Assembly: GCF_001421715.1 (NCBI RefSeq)
Contig: NZ_LMKP01000045.1
Span: 87,532 to 151,531, forward strand
Length of the DNA stretch: 64,000 bases
DNA from: Sphingomonas sp. Leaf22
Lineage (GTDB): Bacteria; Pseudomonadota; Alphaproteobacteria; Sphingomonadales; Sphingomonadaceae
Reading direction: 5' to 3'
The notes beneath the pieces were generated by a model. That model did not search any database. It saw only the letters and a program-made list of their open reading frames with translations, and was not told where the DNA came from. This document shows positions 33,703-41,867 of the stretch, piece after piece. Position 1 is the first letter of the stretch. Every line of letters begins with the position of its first letter. A program made the translations under genes and the position numbers.

Positions 33703-35126
33703 CCCGACCCATCGGCCTTGCCGCCCTCGCCGAACAGGTCGCGCGCGACCTCGAACGCCTCGCGCATGGCGGTCCGGCATGGACCGTCCCGCAGGAAAGC
33801 GCGGAGGGCCATGTCCACGACGTCGTCATCGTCGGCGGCGGGCAGAGCGGGCTGGGCGCGGCGTTCGGGCTGCTGCGCGAACGGGTGTCGAACATCCTCG
33901 TGCTCGACGAAAATCCGGCGGGCTATGAAGGGCCGTGGGACACCTATGCGCGGATGATGACGCTGCGCACGCCCAAGCATCTGACCGCGATCGACATGGG
34001 GCTGCCGTCGCTGACCTTTCGCGCGTTCTGGGAGGCGCAGCATGGGCGCGCGGGCTGGGACGCGCTCGACAAGATTCCGCGCCGTGACTGGATGGCGTAT
34101 CTGCGCTGGTATCGCGCCGTGCTGAAACTGCCGGTGCGCAACGATGCGCGCGTCACGCTGATCGAGCCGCTGGGCAGGCGGTTCCGGGTCCATCTGGCCG
34201 AAGGTGCGCCGCTGCTCGCGCGCAAGGTCGTGCTGGCGACCGGGATTCAGGGGGGTGGCCATTGGCACGTACCGCCGTTCATTCGCGATCGGCTGCCGAC
34301 GACGCGCTATGCCCATACCTCGGCCACGATCGACTATGCGGCGCTGGCGGGCAAGCGGATCGCGTTGCTGGGGGCGGGGGCATCGGCGTTCGACAATGCC
34401 CATGCCGCACTGTCCGCCGGTGTGGGCGAAGCGCATGTCTTCGTCCGTCGCCCGGCGTTGCCGCAGGTCAACCCGATCCGGCATATGGAGCGCAGCGGGA
34501 TCATCGGGCGCTTCCCGGCGCTGGACGATGCCGCCAAATACCGGATGATGGTCGCGTTCTTCGACCGCAGCCAACCGCCGACCAACGACACGTTCGAACG
34601 GGCATCGGCGCTGCCCGGCTTTCACCTCCATCTCGGGACGCCGTGGCTCGACGTGGCGGACAGCGGCGAAGGGGTCGTGGTCACCACGCCCAATGGGACC
34701 GAGACGTTCGACTTCCTCGTGCTGTCGACGGGGCTGGTCACCGATCCGGCGCTCCGGCCCGAGCTGGCGCTGGTCGCCGACGGTATCGCGCGCTGGGCCG
34801 ATCGATTTCGCCCGGCGGACGCGGCGGCGACCAATCCGCTGATCGATGCCCATCCTTATCTGGGGCCGCAATTCCAGTTCCTGCCACGTGACGCCGATCA
34901 TGCCGACAAGCTGCACGGCCTGTTCGCGTTCAACTATTCGGGTCTCATCAGCCTTGGCCTGTCGGCATCGGCGCTGTCGGGATTGCGCCACGCGCTGCCG
35001 CGATTGGTGGCGGGCGTGGCGGACCAGCTGTTCCTCGACGACCGCGAGGCGATGATCGCCGCGTATCTGGCGTATGACGAGGTCGAATTCGTCGGTTCGT
35101 GGCCGCGCGGGGAGGCGGCGGCATGA
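33699..35126 (+). CDS. Candidate FAD-dependent urate hydroxylase (HpyO-like)
   Basis: Flavoprotein of 475 residues with two Rossmann motifs: VVIVGGGQSGLGAAFGLL (residues 42 onward, FAD) and IALLGAGASAFDNAH (about 221 onward, NAD(P)H). This is the layout of flavin monooxygenases and N-hydroxylating enzymes, not of the HpxO/aromatic hydroxylase class. Other segments are YEGPWDTYARMMTLRTPKHL and FNYSGLISLGLSASALSG. It is wedged by ATGA overlaps between uraD and uraH, and no uricase, HpxO or PuuD is seen, so urate to 5-hydroxyisourate is the open step. A flavoprotein non-homologous to HpxO, called HpyO, was described in Xanthomonas; this gene may be its relative. Role inferred from context. Confidence 0.72.
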   Translation: MTRPIGLAALAEQVARDLERLAHGGPAWTVPQESAEGHVHDVVIVGGGQSGLGAAFGLLRERVSNILVLDENPAGYEGPWDTYARMMTLRTPKHLTAIDMGLPSLTFRAFWEAQHGRAGWDALDKIPRRDWMAYLRWYRAVLKLPVRNDARVTLIEPLGRRFRVHLAEGAPLLARKVVLATGIQGGGHWHVPPFIRDRLPTTRYAHTSATIDYAALAGKRIALLGAGASAFDNAHAALSAGVGEAHVFVRRPALPQVNPIRHMERSGIIGRFPALDDAAKYRMMVAFFDRSQPPTNDTFERASALPGFHLHLGTPWLDVADSGEGVVVTTPNGTETFDFLVLSTGLVTDPALRPELALVADGIARWADRFRPADAAATNPLIDAHPYLGPQFQFLPRDADHADKLHGLFAFNYSGLISLGLSASALSGLRHALPRLVAGVADQLFLDDREAMIAAYLAYDEVEFVGSWPRGEAAA

Positions 35127-35464
35127 CCGCGACGCTGTCGACCCATATCCTCGATACCGCGCATGGCAGACCGGCGGCCGGGGTCGCCGTCACGCTGCTC
35201 GACGGGCGCGGCACGGCGTTGTTCGACGGCGTGACCAACGCCGATGGTCGCTGTCCCGACCTCGCCGCGCTGCGGCTGTCGGCGGGTCGCCATGCGCTGT
35301 GCTTCGCGGTGGCCGAGTATTTTCGTGCCGCCGGGGTGGTGCTGGCCGATCCGCCGTTCATCGACCGGGTGACGATCGATTTCGGCATTGCGCAGGACGG
35401 CGGCCATTATCATGTGCCGTTGCTCGTTTCCCCGTACAGCTATTCCACCTACCGGGGCAGTTGA
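35123..35464 (+). CDS. uraH: 5-Hydroxyisourate hydrolase
   Basis: Transthyretin-like hydrolase (113 residues) that converts 5-hydroxyisourate to OHCU. It starts with the family motif LSTHILDTAHGRPAAGV and ends with the diagnostic YRGS (residues 110-113); HYHVPLLVSPYSYSTYR gives the rest of the active site. There is no signal peptide, so it acts in the cytoplasm. The start overlaps the flavoprotein stop (ATGA). Its direct coupling to that gene is the strongest contextual hint that the flavoprotein supplies hydroxyisourate. Confidence 0.96.
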   Translation: MTATLSTHILDTAHGRPAAGVAVTLLDGRGTALFDGVTNADGRCPDLAALRLSAGRHALCFAVAEYFRAAGVVLADPPFIDRVTIDFGIAQDGGHYHVPLLVSPYSYSTYRGS

Positions 35465-35491
35465 TCCCGTATTGCGTACCGGAGTGCCCCG

Positions 35492-36508
35492 ATGATCCGC
35501 CGATTGTTCGCCACCATCGAACCCTATGTGCTGATGCTGCTCGCGACCGTCGTGATCGCGACGCTGTTGCCGCCGCGCGGGATGGGCGTGCCGATTTTCG
35601 ACATCGCCGCCGATACCGCGATCGTCGCGCTGTTCTTCGTCCATGGCGCGAAACTTTCGCGCAGCGCGCTGCTGGCCGGGGCGCGGCACTGGCGATTGCA
35701 TGCCGCGATCCTCGCGACCAGCTTCGTCGTGTTTCCGCTGCTCGGCCTTGCGATTACCGGCAGCGGGTTGCCGGCACCGGACCTGGCCACCGGATTGCTG
35801 TTTCTGACGCTGCTGCCCTCGACGGTGCAATCGTCGATCGCCTTTACCGCGATTGCGCGTGGCAACGTGGCGGCTGCGGTATGCAGCGCGTCGCTGTCTA
35901 ATCTGCTCGGTATCGCGGTCACGCCCGCGCTGGCCGCGTTGCTGTTGCCGGGTACGGGAGGCGTCAACCTGTCGTTCGGCAGCGTGCAGGCGATCGTGTT
36001 GCAGTTGCTGGTGCCCTTCGCGGCCGGGCATTTGCTGCGCCCGTGGATCGGCGACTGGATCGCCGCGCGCAAACGGTTGGTGACCACGCTCGATCGCGGG
36101 TCGATCCTGCTGGTCGTTTATACCGCGTTCGGCGCGGCGGTGACCGAAGGGCTGTGGTCGCAGGTCGGGGCGGTGGAGCTGGCCGAACTGGTCGGATGGT
36201 GCGCGGCGCTGCTGGCGGTGGTGCTGGTGCTGACCGGGCTGATTGCGCGGGCGATGAAGCTGGACCCCGCCGACGCGGCGGTGATGCGCTTTTGCGGTTC
36301 GAAGAAGAGCCTCGCGACCGGGGTGCCGATGGCGGGGGTGCTGTTTCCGCCGGCGCAGGTCGGCGTCGTGCTGCTGCCGGTGATGGTGTTCCACCAGTTG
36401 CAGCTGATCGCCTGTGCGTTTCTGGCGCGGCGACTGGCTGACGCGGCCGATGCCGCCGATGCGGTCAGGCCGGTGCCGGTGTCGCCAGCAGCGCGAACTC
36501 TTCCTTGA
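35492..36508 (+). CDS. Bile acid:sodium symporter-family (SBF) transporter
   Basis: Polytopic inner-membrane protein (338 residues) of the SBF-like/YfeH group with about ten hydrophobic segments. The LFFVHGAKLSRSALLAGARH and FCGSKKSLATGVPMAGVLFP stretches are characteristic. The ATG has GGAG upstream, 27 bases after uraH, so it probably belongs to the ureide operon. Members transport organic anions. In this place a purine-derived acid (urate, allantoate, oxalurate or oxalate) is a reasonable guess, but the substrate is unknown. Its 3' end overlaps the convergent LysR gene by 44 bases. Confidence 0.8.
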   Translation: MIRRLFATIEPYVLMLLATVVIATLLPPRGMGVPIFDIAADTAIVALFFVHGAKLSRSALLAGARHWRLHAAILATSFVVFPLLGLAITGSGLPAPDLATGLLFLTLLPSTVQSSIAFTAIARGNVAAAVCSASLSNLLGIAVTPALAALLLPGTGGVNLSFGSVQAIVLQLLVPFAAGHLLRPWIGDWIAARKRLVTTLDRGSILLVVYTAFGAAVTEGLWSQVGAVELAELVGWCAALLAVVLVLTGLIARAMKLDPADAAVMRFCGSKKSLATGVPMAGVLFPPAQVGVVLLPVMVFHQLQLIACAFLARRLADAADAADAVRPVPVSPAARTLP

Positions 36509-37550
36509 GCAGGTCGACGAAGCTGCTGAGATAGATCGGCATCACCCGCCCGCGTTGCAGTAGGATCGACATGCTGGCCGGGCGGACCACGCCCTCCGCC
36601 AGCGGCACCCAGCAAAGCTCGCCCGCCGCCAGCTCGCGCTCCAGCCCGATCCGCGACAGGAACGCGATGCCGATCCCCGCGCGGACGAGGTTCTTGAGCG
36701 TGTCGATCCGTTCGACCGTCGCGACCCGTTTCAGCGGCATGTCGCCCGCGTCGAACAGGTCGTGCAGCACGCTCTGCTTCAGCCAGTCGTCGTTCGGCGC
36801 CACGATCGCATGGGGGATACAGTCGGGCAGGGTGATCCGCTCGAGCGCGGCCAGCGGGTGGCCGGGCGGCACGATGACGCCGATCGGCGTCTGGACATGC
36901 GCGACGGTCGCGGTGCGCGACGTTCCCGTCAGATCGAACGCGCAGATCACGTCGGCGTCCTTCGACAGCAATTCGGCCTTTACCCGGTGATTATCGCCGG
37001 CCAGCAGCGAAAATTCGATCAGCGGAAAGCGCGACTGATACCGGGCGATGGTCCGCGGCACGAGGTCGTCGGCCAGGCTTTCGGCGGCGGCGATGCGGAT
37101 CAGCCCGCGCTCCCCGCCGCGCAGCCGCAGCATCTCGTGGCGCAGCGCGACGCTCTCGCGCTTCCACCGCCGGATATAGCCGAGCAATGCCTCGCCCGCG
37201 GCGGTCGGGCGGATCCCGCGCGGCATCCGGACGAACAGCTGCACGTCGAGCTCTTCCTCCAGCTGCAACAGCTGGCGATTGACCGCCGACGACGCGATGT
37301 TCAGCGTTTCCGCCGCCTTGCGGATCGAACCGTGGCGGATCGCCTGATCGAAATAGAGTAACCCGGTCTTGATCAGGATCGCCACCTCCGCACCGAACCG
37401 GCCGGTTCGCCCGTCATCGACCGGATGCCGGTGCCGGTCGCTGGTCTGCGCCAAATCGGAGCCGCCGTCGAGCTTGCGCAAGAACTCCCTGTCAAGGTTA
37501 CGAAGTTGGCACGTTGAAGGGGGTACGTTGGTCCTCGATACCGGAAACAC
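36465..37550 (-). CDS. LysR-family regulator, second of the purine region
   Basis: LysR-type regulator with the helix-turn-helix HGSIRKAAETLNIASSAVNR and a full effector domain (GLIRIAAAESLADDLVPRTI, GIGIAFLSRIGLERELAAGE). The long frame begins at a GTG (37550) and adds about 56 residues before the usual LysR start; a GTG at 37385 would give a normal N-terminus but has no spaced ribosome site, so the true start is uncertain. It converges on the SBF transporter and is divergent from the isomerase-like gene. It may control either the ureide operon or the downstream genes. Confidence 0.85.
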   Translation of the reverse strand: MFPVSRTNVPPSTCQLRNLDREFLRKLDGGSDLAQTSDRHRHPVDDGRTGRFGAEVAILIKTGLLYFDQAIRHGSIRKAAETLNIASSAVNRQLLQLEEELDVQLFVRMPRGIRPTAAGEALLGYIRRWKRESVALRHEMLRLRGGERGLIRIAAAESLADDLVPRTIARYQSRFPLIEFSLLAGDNHRVKAELLSKDADVICAFDLTGTSRTATVAHVQTPIGVIVPPGHPLAALERITLPDCIPHAIVAPNDDWLKQSVLHDLFDAGDMPLKRVATVERIDTLKNLVRAGIGIAFLSRIGLERELAAGELCWVPLAEGVVRPASMSILLQRGRVMPIYLSSFVDLLKEEFALLATPAPA

Positions 37551-37563
37551 CGCCTGATTTTAC

Positions 37564-37577
37564 ATAATAAGCATTAT
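37564..37577. promoter_or_regulatory. AT-rich dyad between LysR and isomerase genes
   Basis: Perfect dyad ATAAT-AAGC-ATTAT in an otherwise GC-rich interval, between the divergent LysR and isomerase-like genes. Such short AT-rich dyads are common LysR sites and also overlap promoters. Confidence 0.45.
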
Positions 37578-37684
37578 CGAATTTGGCTCCAGCCGCGGTC
37601 GGCGGTTCAACGGACCGAATTGCGAGGCGGCGCATCTGCCGCTTTGTTCTTTGCCGCCTGCGGATTTTGTCATAGCATTCGCGG

Positions 37685-38524
37685 ATGATTGATCGGCGCA
37701 CCGTCCTCGGCTCTTCCCTCGCGCTCGGCGCTACCGCGGCCATGCCCGCGCCGTCGGCCAATGCCGGCCGGCTCAAACAGTCGGTAAGCCGCTGGTGTTA
37801 CCAGGATATTCCGCTCGACCGGCTGTGCGCGGCGGCGGCGGGCATGGGCTTGCAGGGCATCGACCTATTGCAGCCCGCCGAATATGACGTGCCGCGCCGC
37901 TACGGGCTGCGCTGCACGATGGGTTATGCCGCCGACGTGATGACGATCGCGAACGGCCTCAACCGCCGCGAGAACCATGCGGCGATCGAGCAGGCGTTCC
38001 GCGTCGGCATCCCGCAGGCGGCGAAGGCGGGCGTGCCCAACGTCATCGCCTTTTCGGGCAATCGTCGTGGCCTGTCGGACGAGGAAGGTGCGGCGAACGC
38101 CGTCATCGGCCTGAACCGCGTCAAGCGGATCGCCGAGGATCACGGCGTGACGATCTGCATCGAACTGCTCAACAGCAAGGTCGACCATGCCGACTATATG
38201 GCCGATCACACCGCATGGGGGGTGCGCGTCGCCAGCGAGGTCAATTCGCCGCGCGTAAAGCTGCTCTACGACATCTATCATATGCAGATCATGGAAGGCG
38301 ACCTGATCCGTACCATCCGCGACAACATCCGCTGGCTGGGCCATTTCCATACCGGCGGCGTGCCGGGGCGTCACAATCTGGACGCGACGCAGGAAGTGAA
38401 CTGGCAGGCGGTCGCCCGCAGCATCGCCGATCTGCAATTCGACGGTTATTTCGCGCATGAATTCGTGCCCGTCGGCGATCCGTTGACCGCGCTGGCTCAG
38501 GCGGTGCGTACCTGCACGGTGTGA
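37685..38524 (+). CDS. Hydroxypyruvate isomerase-like TIM barrel protein
   Basis: Xylose isomerase-like TIM barrel protein (279 residues) related to hydroxypyruvate isomerase. Segments such as TICIELLNSKVDHADYMADH, VKLLYDIYHMQIMEGDLI, GHFHTGGVPGRHNL and GYFAHEFVP carry the expected metal-binding Glu, Asp, His and Glu. The N-terminus looks like a Tat signal (DRRTVLGSSLALGATAA with cleavage near SANA), so the protein is probably exported folded, which is unusual for a glyoxylate-pathway isomerase. A periplasmic sugar or keto-acid isomerase is an alternative. Its nearness to the ureide genes, which consume glyoxylate, is suggestive only. Confidence 0.75.
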   Translation: MIDRRTVLGSSLALGATAAMPAPSANAGRLKQSVSRWCYQDIPLDRLCAAAAGMGLQGIDLLQPAEYDVPRRYGLRCTMGYAADVMTIANGLNRRENHAAIEQAFRVGIPQAAKAGVPNVIAFSGNRRGLSDEEGAANAVIGLNRVKRIAEDHGVTICIELLNSKVDHADYMADHTAWGVRVASEVNSPRVKLLYDIYHMQIMEGDLIRTIRDNIRWLGHFHTGGVPGRHNLDATQEVNWQAVARSIADLQFDGYFAHEFVPVGDPLTALAQAVRTCTV

Positions 38525-38837
38525 GCGGCGGGATGGTTTCGTTCCCGTTTCCTTGACGTCACGCCGGACGTGATCCGCCGTGCCGATGCACGATCGATGC
38601 CGCGACGTTTTCGAACGCGTCCTATCGCGGCGGTTCCTGCGCGCCACCTCCCGCACAAGCCGTCCGAAACGGCAGACGCGTCCGGCGGCAGGGCGACATA
38701 CAAAAAATTGTTTTCACAATCCCTTGGGTCCTTAAAGCGTTGGTAACGACCCCGGCAATAACGGGTCCACCGTGTCGTGACGAACGACGCATGGGGACAG
38801 GCGGTACATCCGTCGCGTTATTTGAGGGAAATTCTCG
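38525..38837. other. Intergenic region before the second TonB receptor
   Basis: No coding signal seen. AT-rich around 38700-38735 (CAAAAAATTGTTTTCACAAT), the likely promoter area for the receptor gene; no -35/-10 pair is clear enough to call. GAGGG at about 38825 serves as the ribosome site for the GTG start at 38838. Confidence 0.5.
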
Positions 38838-41800
38838 GTGCATCTGTTCAACTCGGTATCCGCCACCTTGCGTTGCGGGATCTCGACCGCTGCCTTACTG
38901 ACCGCGACGGCTTTTCCGGTGCATGCGCAGCAAGCGGTGCCGGCACCGGTCGCTACCACCGCCGATCCCGCAGCGGTGCCGCAGGTCGATGGCGCGGCAG
39001 AAGCGCCCGTCGATGCCGGGCCGCCCGCGACCATCGTCGTCACCGGTACGCTGTTCCGCGATTCGAACGCGAGCTCGATCTCGCCGGTGACCGTGCTGAC
39101 GTCGGAGACGCTCGAACGCGCCAACATCACGACGGTACAGGACGCGATCCGTTCGGTTTCCGCTGACAGCGCCGGTTCGATCTCGACCGGGTTCCGCAAC
39201 GGCTTTTCGGCCGGCGGTGCCGCCGTGTCGCTGCGCGGCCTCGGCGTTTCATCGACCGTCGTGCTGATCGACGGGCTTCGTTCGGCGAACTTTCCGCTGA
39301 ACGATGACGGGCACAATGCCTATGTCGACCTGAACTCGATCCCGTTCAGCGTCGTCGACCGGGTCGAGGTGCTGAAGGACGGCGCGTCGTCGACCTATGG
39401 CGCGGACGCGATCGGCGGCGTCGTGAACCTCATCAGCAAGAAGCAGTTCCAGGGCGTCGAAGGCTCGATGCAGGGCGGCACGACCGAAAAGGGGGACGGC
39501 TCGCGCTACCGCGCCACGATGACCGCCGGCTATGGCGATTATCGCGAACAGGGCTTCAACTTCTACCTGAACGGTGAATACACCTACGACGCGTACATCA
39601 CCAACAACTCGCGCGGCTATCCCTTCAACACGCTCGACCTGCGGCGAAGCGGCCTGTCCGACCGCAACCTCAACGACGAATCGCTGGTCGCGCAGAACCC
39701 GCAGGCGGTCGTGGTCCGGGTCAGCCAGAGCGATCTGAACAACCCGTTGTCGGGCAAGGTCGGTGCCCCGCTGTCCAACCAGTATCAGCTGCTCAATCCC
39801 GGTTCCTGCCCGTTCGGCACCTATACGGTGAACACGGCGGCGGCGCAGGGAACGGGCTGCGCCCACAACCTGCCCGACGAATATTCGATCATCCAGCCGC
39901 AGCAGCAACGCTATTCGACCACCGGTCGCCTGAGCATCCGCCTGAGCGACAGTTTCGAAGCGTTCGCCAGCGGCAGCTATTCGCATTCCGAAGTCGACAT
40001 CAAGGGCGCGCCGACCGGCATCCGCCAGACGCAGCCGTTCGGCGGGTCGGCGGCGCTCGCGTCCAGCAGCCCGGGCATCGTCCTGCCGGTCTATGTCTGC
40101 TCGGCCGGCGTCAATTGCGCGACCGCGGCCGACCGACGCCTGAACCCCAACAACCCCTATGCCGCCGCCTTTGCTAACAATCCCGGTCAGGGGGCGGCGC
40201 GCATCTATTATTCGTTCGGCGACATCCCGGCGAACAGCCACCGCTATGTCGACGTGTTCCGCACGACGGCCGGTATCTCGGGCGATCTGGGCGGCGGTTT
40301 CAAGTTCCGTCTGAACGGCGTCTATGCCCGCGACAATTTCAGCGTCACGCAACGCGGGTTCCTGAACATTCAGGGCCTGCTGAACGCGGTCAACACCGGC
40401 AGCTACAATTTCGTCAATCCGGAGCAGAACACGGCGGCGGTGCGCGAACAGGTTTCGCCCGATCGCACCACGCCGTCCTATTCGACGGTCGCGACGATCG
40501 GCGGTTCGCTGCTCAAGTCGGTGATGGTGCTGCCCGGCGGCGACCTGAACGCCGGTGTCGGTTTCCAGGTCCGTCGCGAGACGCTGATGAACCGCAACCA
40601 GAACCGCGACCTCAGCTATTACGGGCTGAACACGTCGTCGGCGCGGGGCGCGCAGACGGTGGCTGCGGGCTTCTTCGAAGTCGACGCACCGTTCTTCCGC
40701 GAATTCGACCTGAACGTGTCGGGCCGCTACGACAGCTATTCGCAGGGCTATAGCCGCTTCTCGCCGAAGGTCGGCATGAAGTTCATGCCGATCGACCAGT
40801 TCTCGCTGCGGGCGACCTATTCCAAGGGGTTCCGCGCACCGACCTTTGCCGAAAACAACCCGGCCAGCAGCTATTCGGGCTTCTCGTCGTTCACGCCGCC
40901 GGCCAGCTTCGTCGCGGCGCATCCCGGTAACACGGCCTATACCGCGACCTACAGCATCGGCGGCGGTTCGACCGGCAATCCCGACATCCTGCCCGAAGTC
41001 TCGCGCAGCTTCTCGGCCGGCGCCATCTTCAAGCCGGTGCGCTGGTTCAACCTGACCGTCGACTATTACAACATCAAGAAGTCGGACCTCATCATCAGCG
41101 GCCCGCTGCGCGCCAATGCGATCAAGGCCTATTACGAGCAGACGAACGCGACCGCCGGCTGTGCCGCGCTGGCGGCGGTGGGCGACGGCTATCGGTGCAA
41201 CGTCATCGACGCGCCCGATCCCAACAACCCGGGCGCCCTGCCCCGCCTGCTCGTGTTCAACGTGCCCTATGTCAACGCGAACTATCAGGTCAGTTCGGGC
41301 GTCGACATGCAGGCGAACCTGAACGTCGCGCTGTCGGACCGGGTGCGCCTCATCAGCCGGCTGGACATCACGCAGGTCATCAATCTCGACCTCGTGACCC
41401 CGGCGGGCGTGGTGCAGAAATATGCCGGTACGCTGGGGCCGTACCAGCTGTCGTCGGGCGGCGGTACGCCGCGCACCCGTGGCAATTGGCAGAACTCGGT
41501 TGAAATCGGCAACTTCGCGCTGACCTCGACCACCTATTATGTCGGCCGGATCAAGCAGGTTGCCGCCGACCAGATCCCCGACGTCAACGGAGTGATCGAC
41601 CTGTCGTGCAGCAAGGCGCTGACCGCGCAATGCTATATCCGGCCGTTCATCTATGCCGACCTGAACGCGGCGGTGGCTGTGAACGATCAGTTCCGCTTTT
41701 TCGTCAACGTCCAGAACGTGACCAACAACCGCGCACCGCTCGCATCGGGGGCCTATACCAGCAATCCGAACTATCTGAGCAGCTGGCATTATGCCGGTCT

Positions 41801-41843
41801 GGTCGGCCGGGCGTTCAGCGCAGGGGCCAATTTCAGCTTCTGA
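38838..41843 (+). CDS. Large TonB-dependent receptor
   Basis: Outer-membrane TonB-dependent transporter (1001 residues). Signal peptide with cleavage near FPVHA-Q, an Ala/Pro-rich periplasmic stretch, then the plug (PATIVVTGTLFRDSNASSIS, SLRGLGVSSTVVLIDGLRS, RVEVLKDGASSTYGADAIGG) and a long barrel ending FSAGANFSF. The start codon is GTG with GAGGG about nine bases upstream. The length and VVLIDGLR plug resemble the sphingomonad and Caulobacter receptors for sugars or other organic nutrients more than siderophore receptors. It follows the purine region but carries no marker of its substrate. Confidence 0.92.
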   Translation: MHLFNSVSATLRCGISTAALLTATAFPVHAQQAVPAPVATTADPAAVPQVDGAAEAPVDAGPPATIVVTGTLFRDSNASSISPVTVLTSETLERANITTVQDAIRSVSADSAGSISTGFRNGFSAGGAAVSLRGLGVSSTVVLIDGLRSANFPLNDDGHNAYVDLNSIPFSVVDRVEVLKDGASSTYGADAIGGVVNLISKKQFQGVEGSMQGGTTEKGDGSRYRATMTAGYGDYREQGFNFYLNGEYTYDAYITNNSRGYPFNTLDLRRSGLSDRNLNDESLVAQNPQAVVVRVSQSDLNNPLSGKVGAPLSNQYQLLNPGSCPFGTYTVNTAAAQGTGCAHNLPDEYSIIQPQQQRYSTTGRLSIRLSDSFEAFASGSYSHSEVDIKGAPTGIRQTQPFGGSAALASSSPGIVLPVYVCSAGVNCATAADRRLNPNNPYAAAFANNPGQGAARIYYSFGDIPANSHRYVDVFRTTAGISGDLGGGFKFRLNGVYARDNFSVTQRGFLNIQGLLNAVNTGSYNFVNPEQNTAAVREQVSPDRTTPSYSTVATIGGSLLKSVMVLPGGDLNAGVGFQVRRETLMNRNQNRDLSYYGLNTSSARGAQTVAAGFFEVDAPFFREFDLNVSGRYDSYSQGYSRFSPKVGMKFMPIDQFSLRATYSKGFRAPTFAENNPASSYSGFSSFTPPASFVAAHPGNTAYTATYSIGGGSTGNPDILPEVSRSFSAGAIFKPVRWFNLTVDYYNIKKSDLIISGPLRANAIKAYYEQTNATAGCAALAAVGDGYRCNVIDAPDPNNPGALPRLLVFNVPYVNANYQVSSGVDMQANLNVALSDRVRLISRLDITQVINLDLVTPAGVVQKYAGTLGPYQLSSGGGTPRTRGNWQNSVEIGNFALTSTTYYVGRIKQVAADQIPDVNGVIDLSCSKALTAQCYIRPFIYADLNAAVAVNDQFRFFVNVQNVTNNRAPLASGAYTSNPNYLSSWHYAGLVGRAFSAGANFSF

Positions 41844-41867
41844 GCTTAAACGTCGATGCGTCCAGCG

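Noticed and set aside
33699..35126. Assignment of this gene as hpxO
   Set aside because: HpxO is a single-Rossmann class A hydroxylase; this protein has two Rossmann motifs and a different layout.
39249..41789. 846-residue open frame antisense to the second TonB receptor
   Set aside because: Same compositional shadow; the plus strand has signal peptide, plug motifs and a C-terminal phenylalanine.
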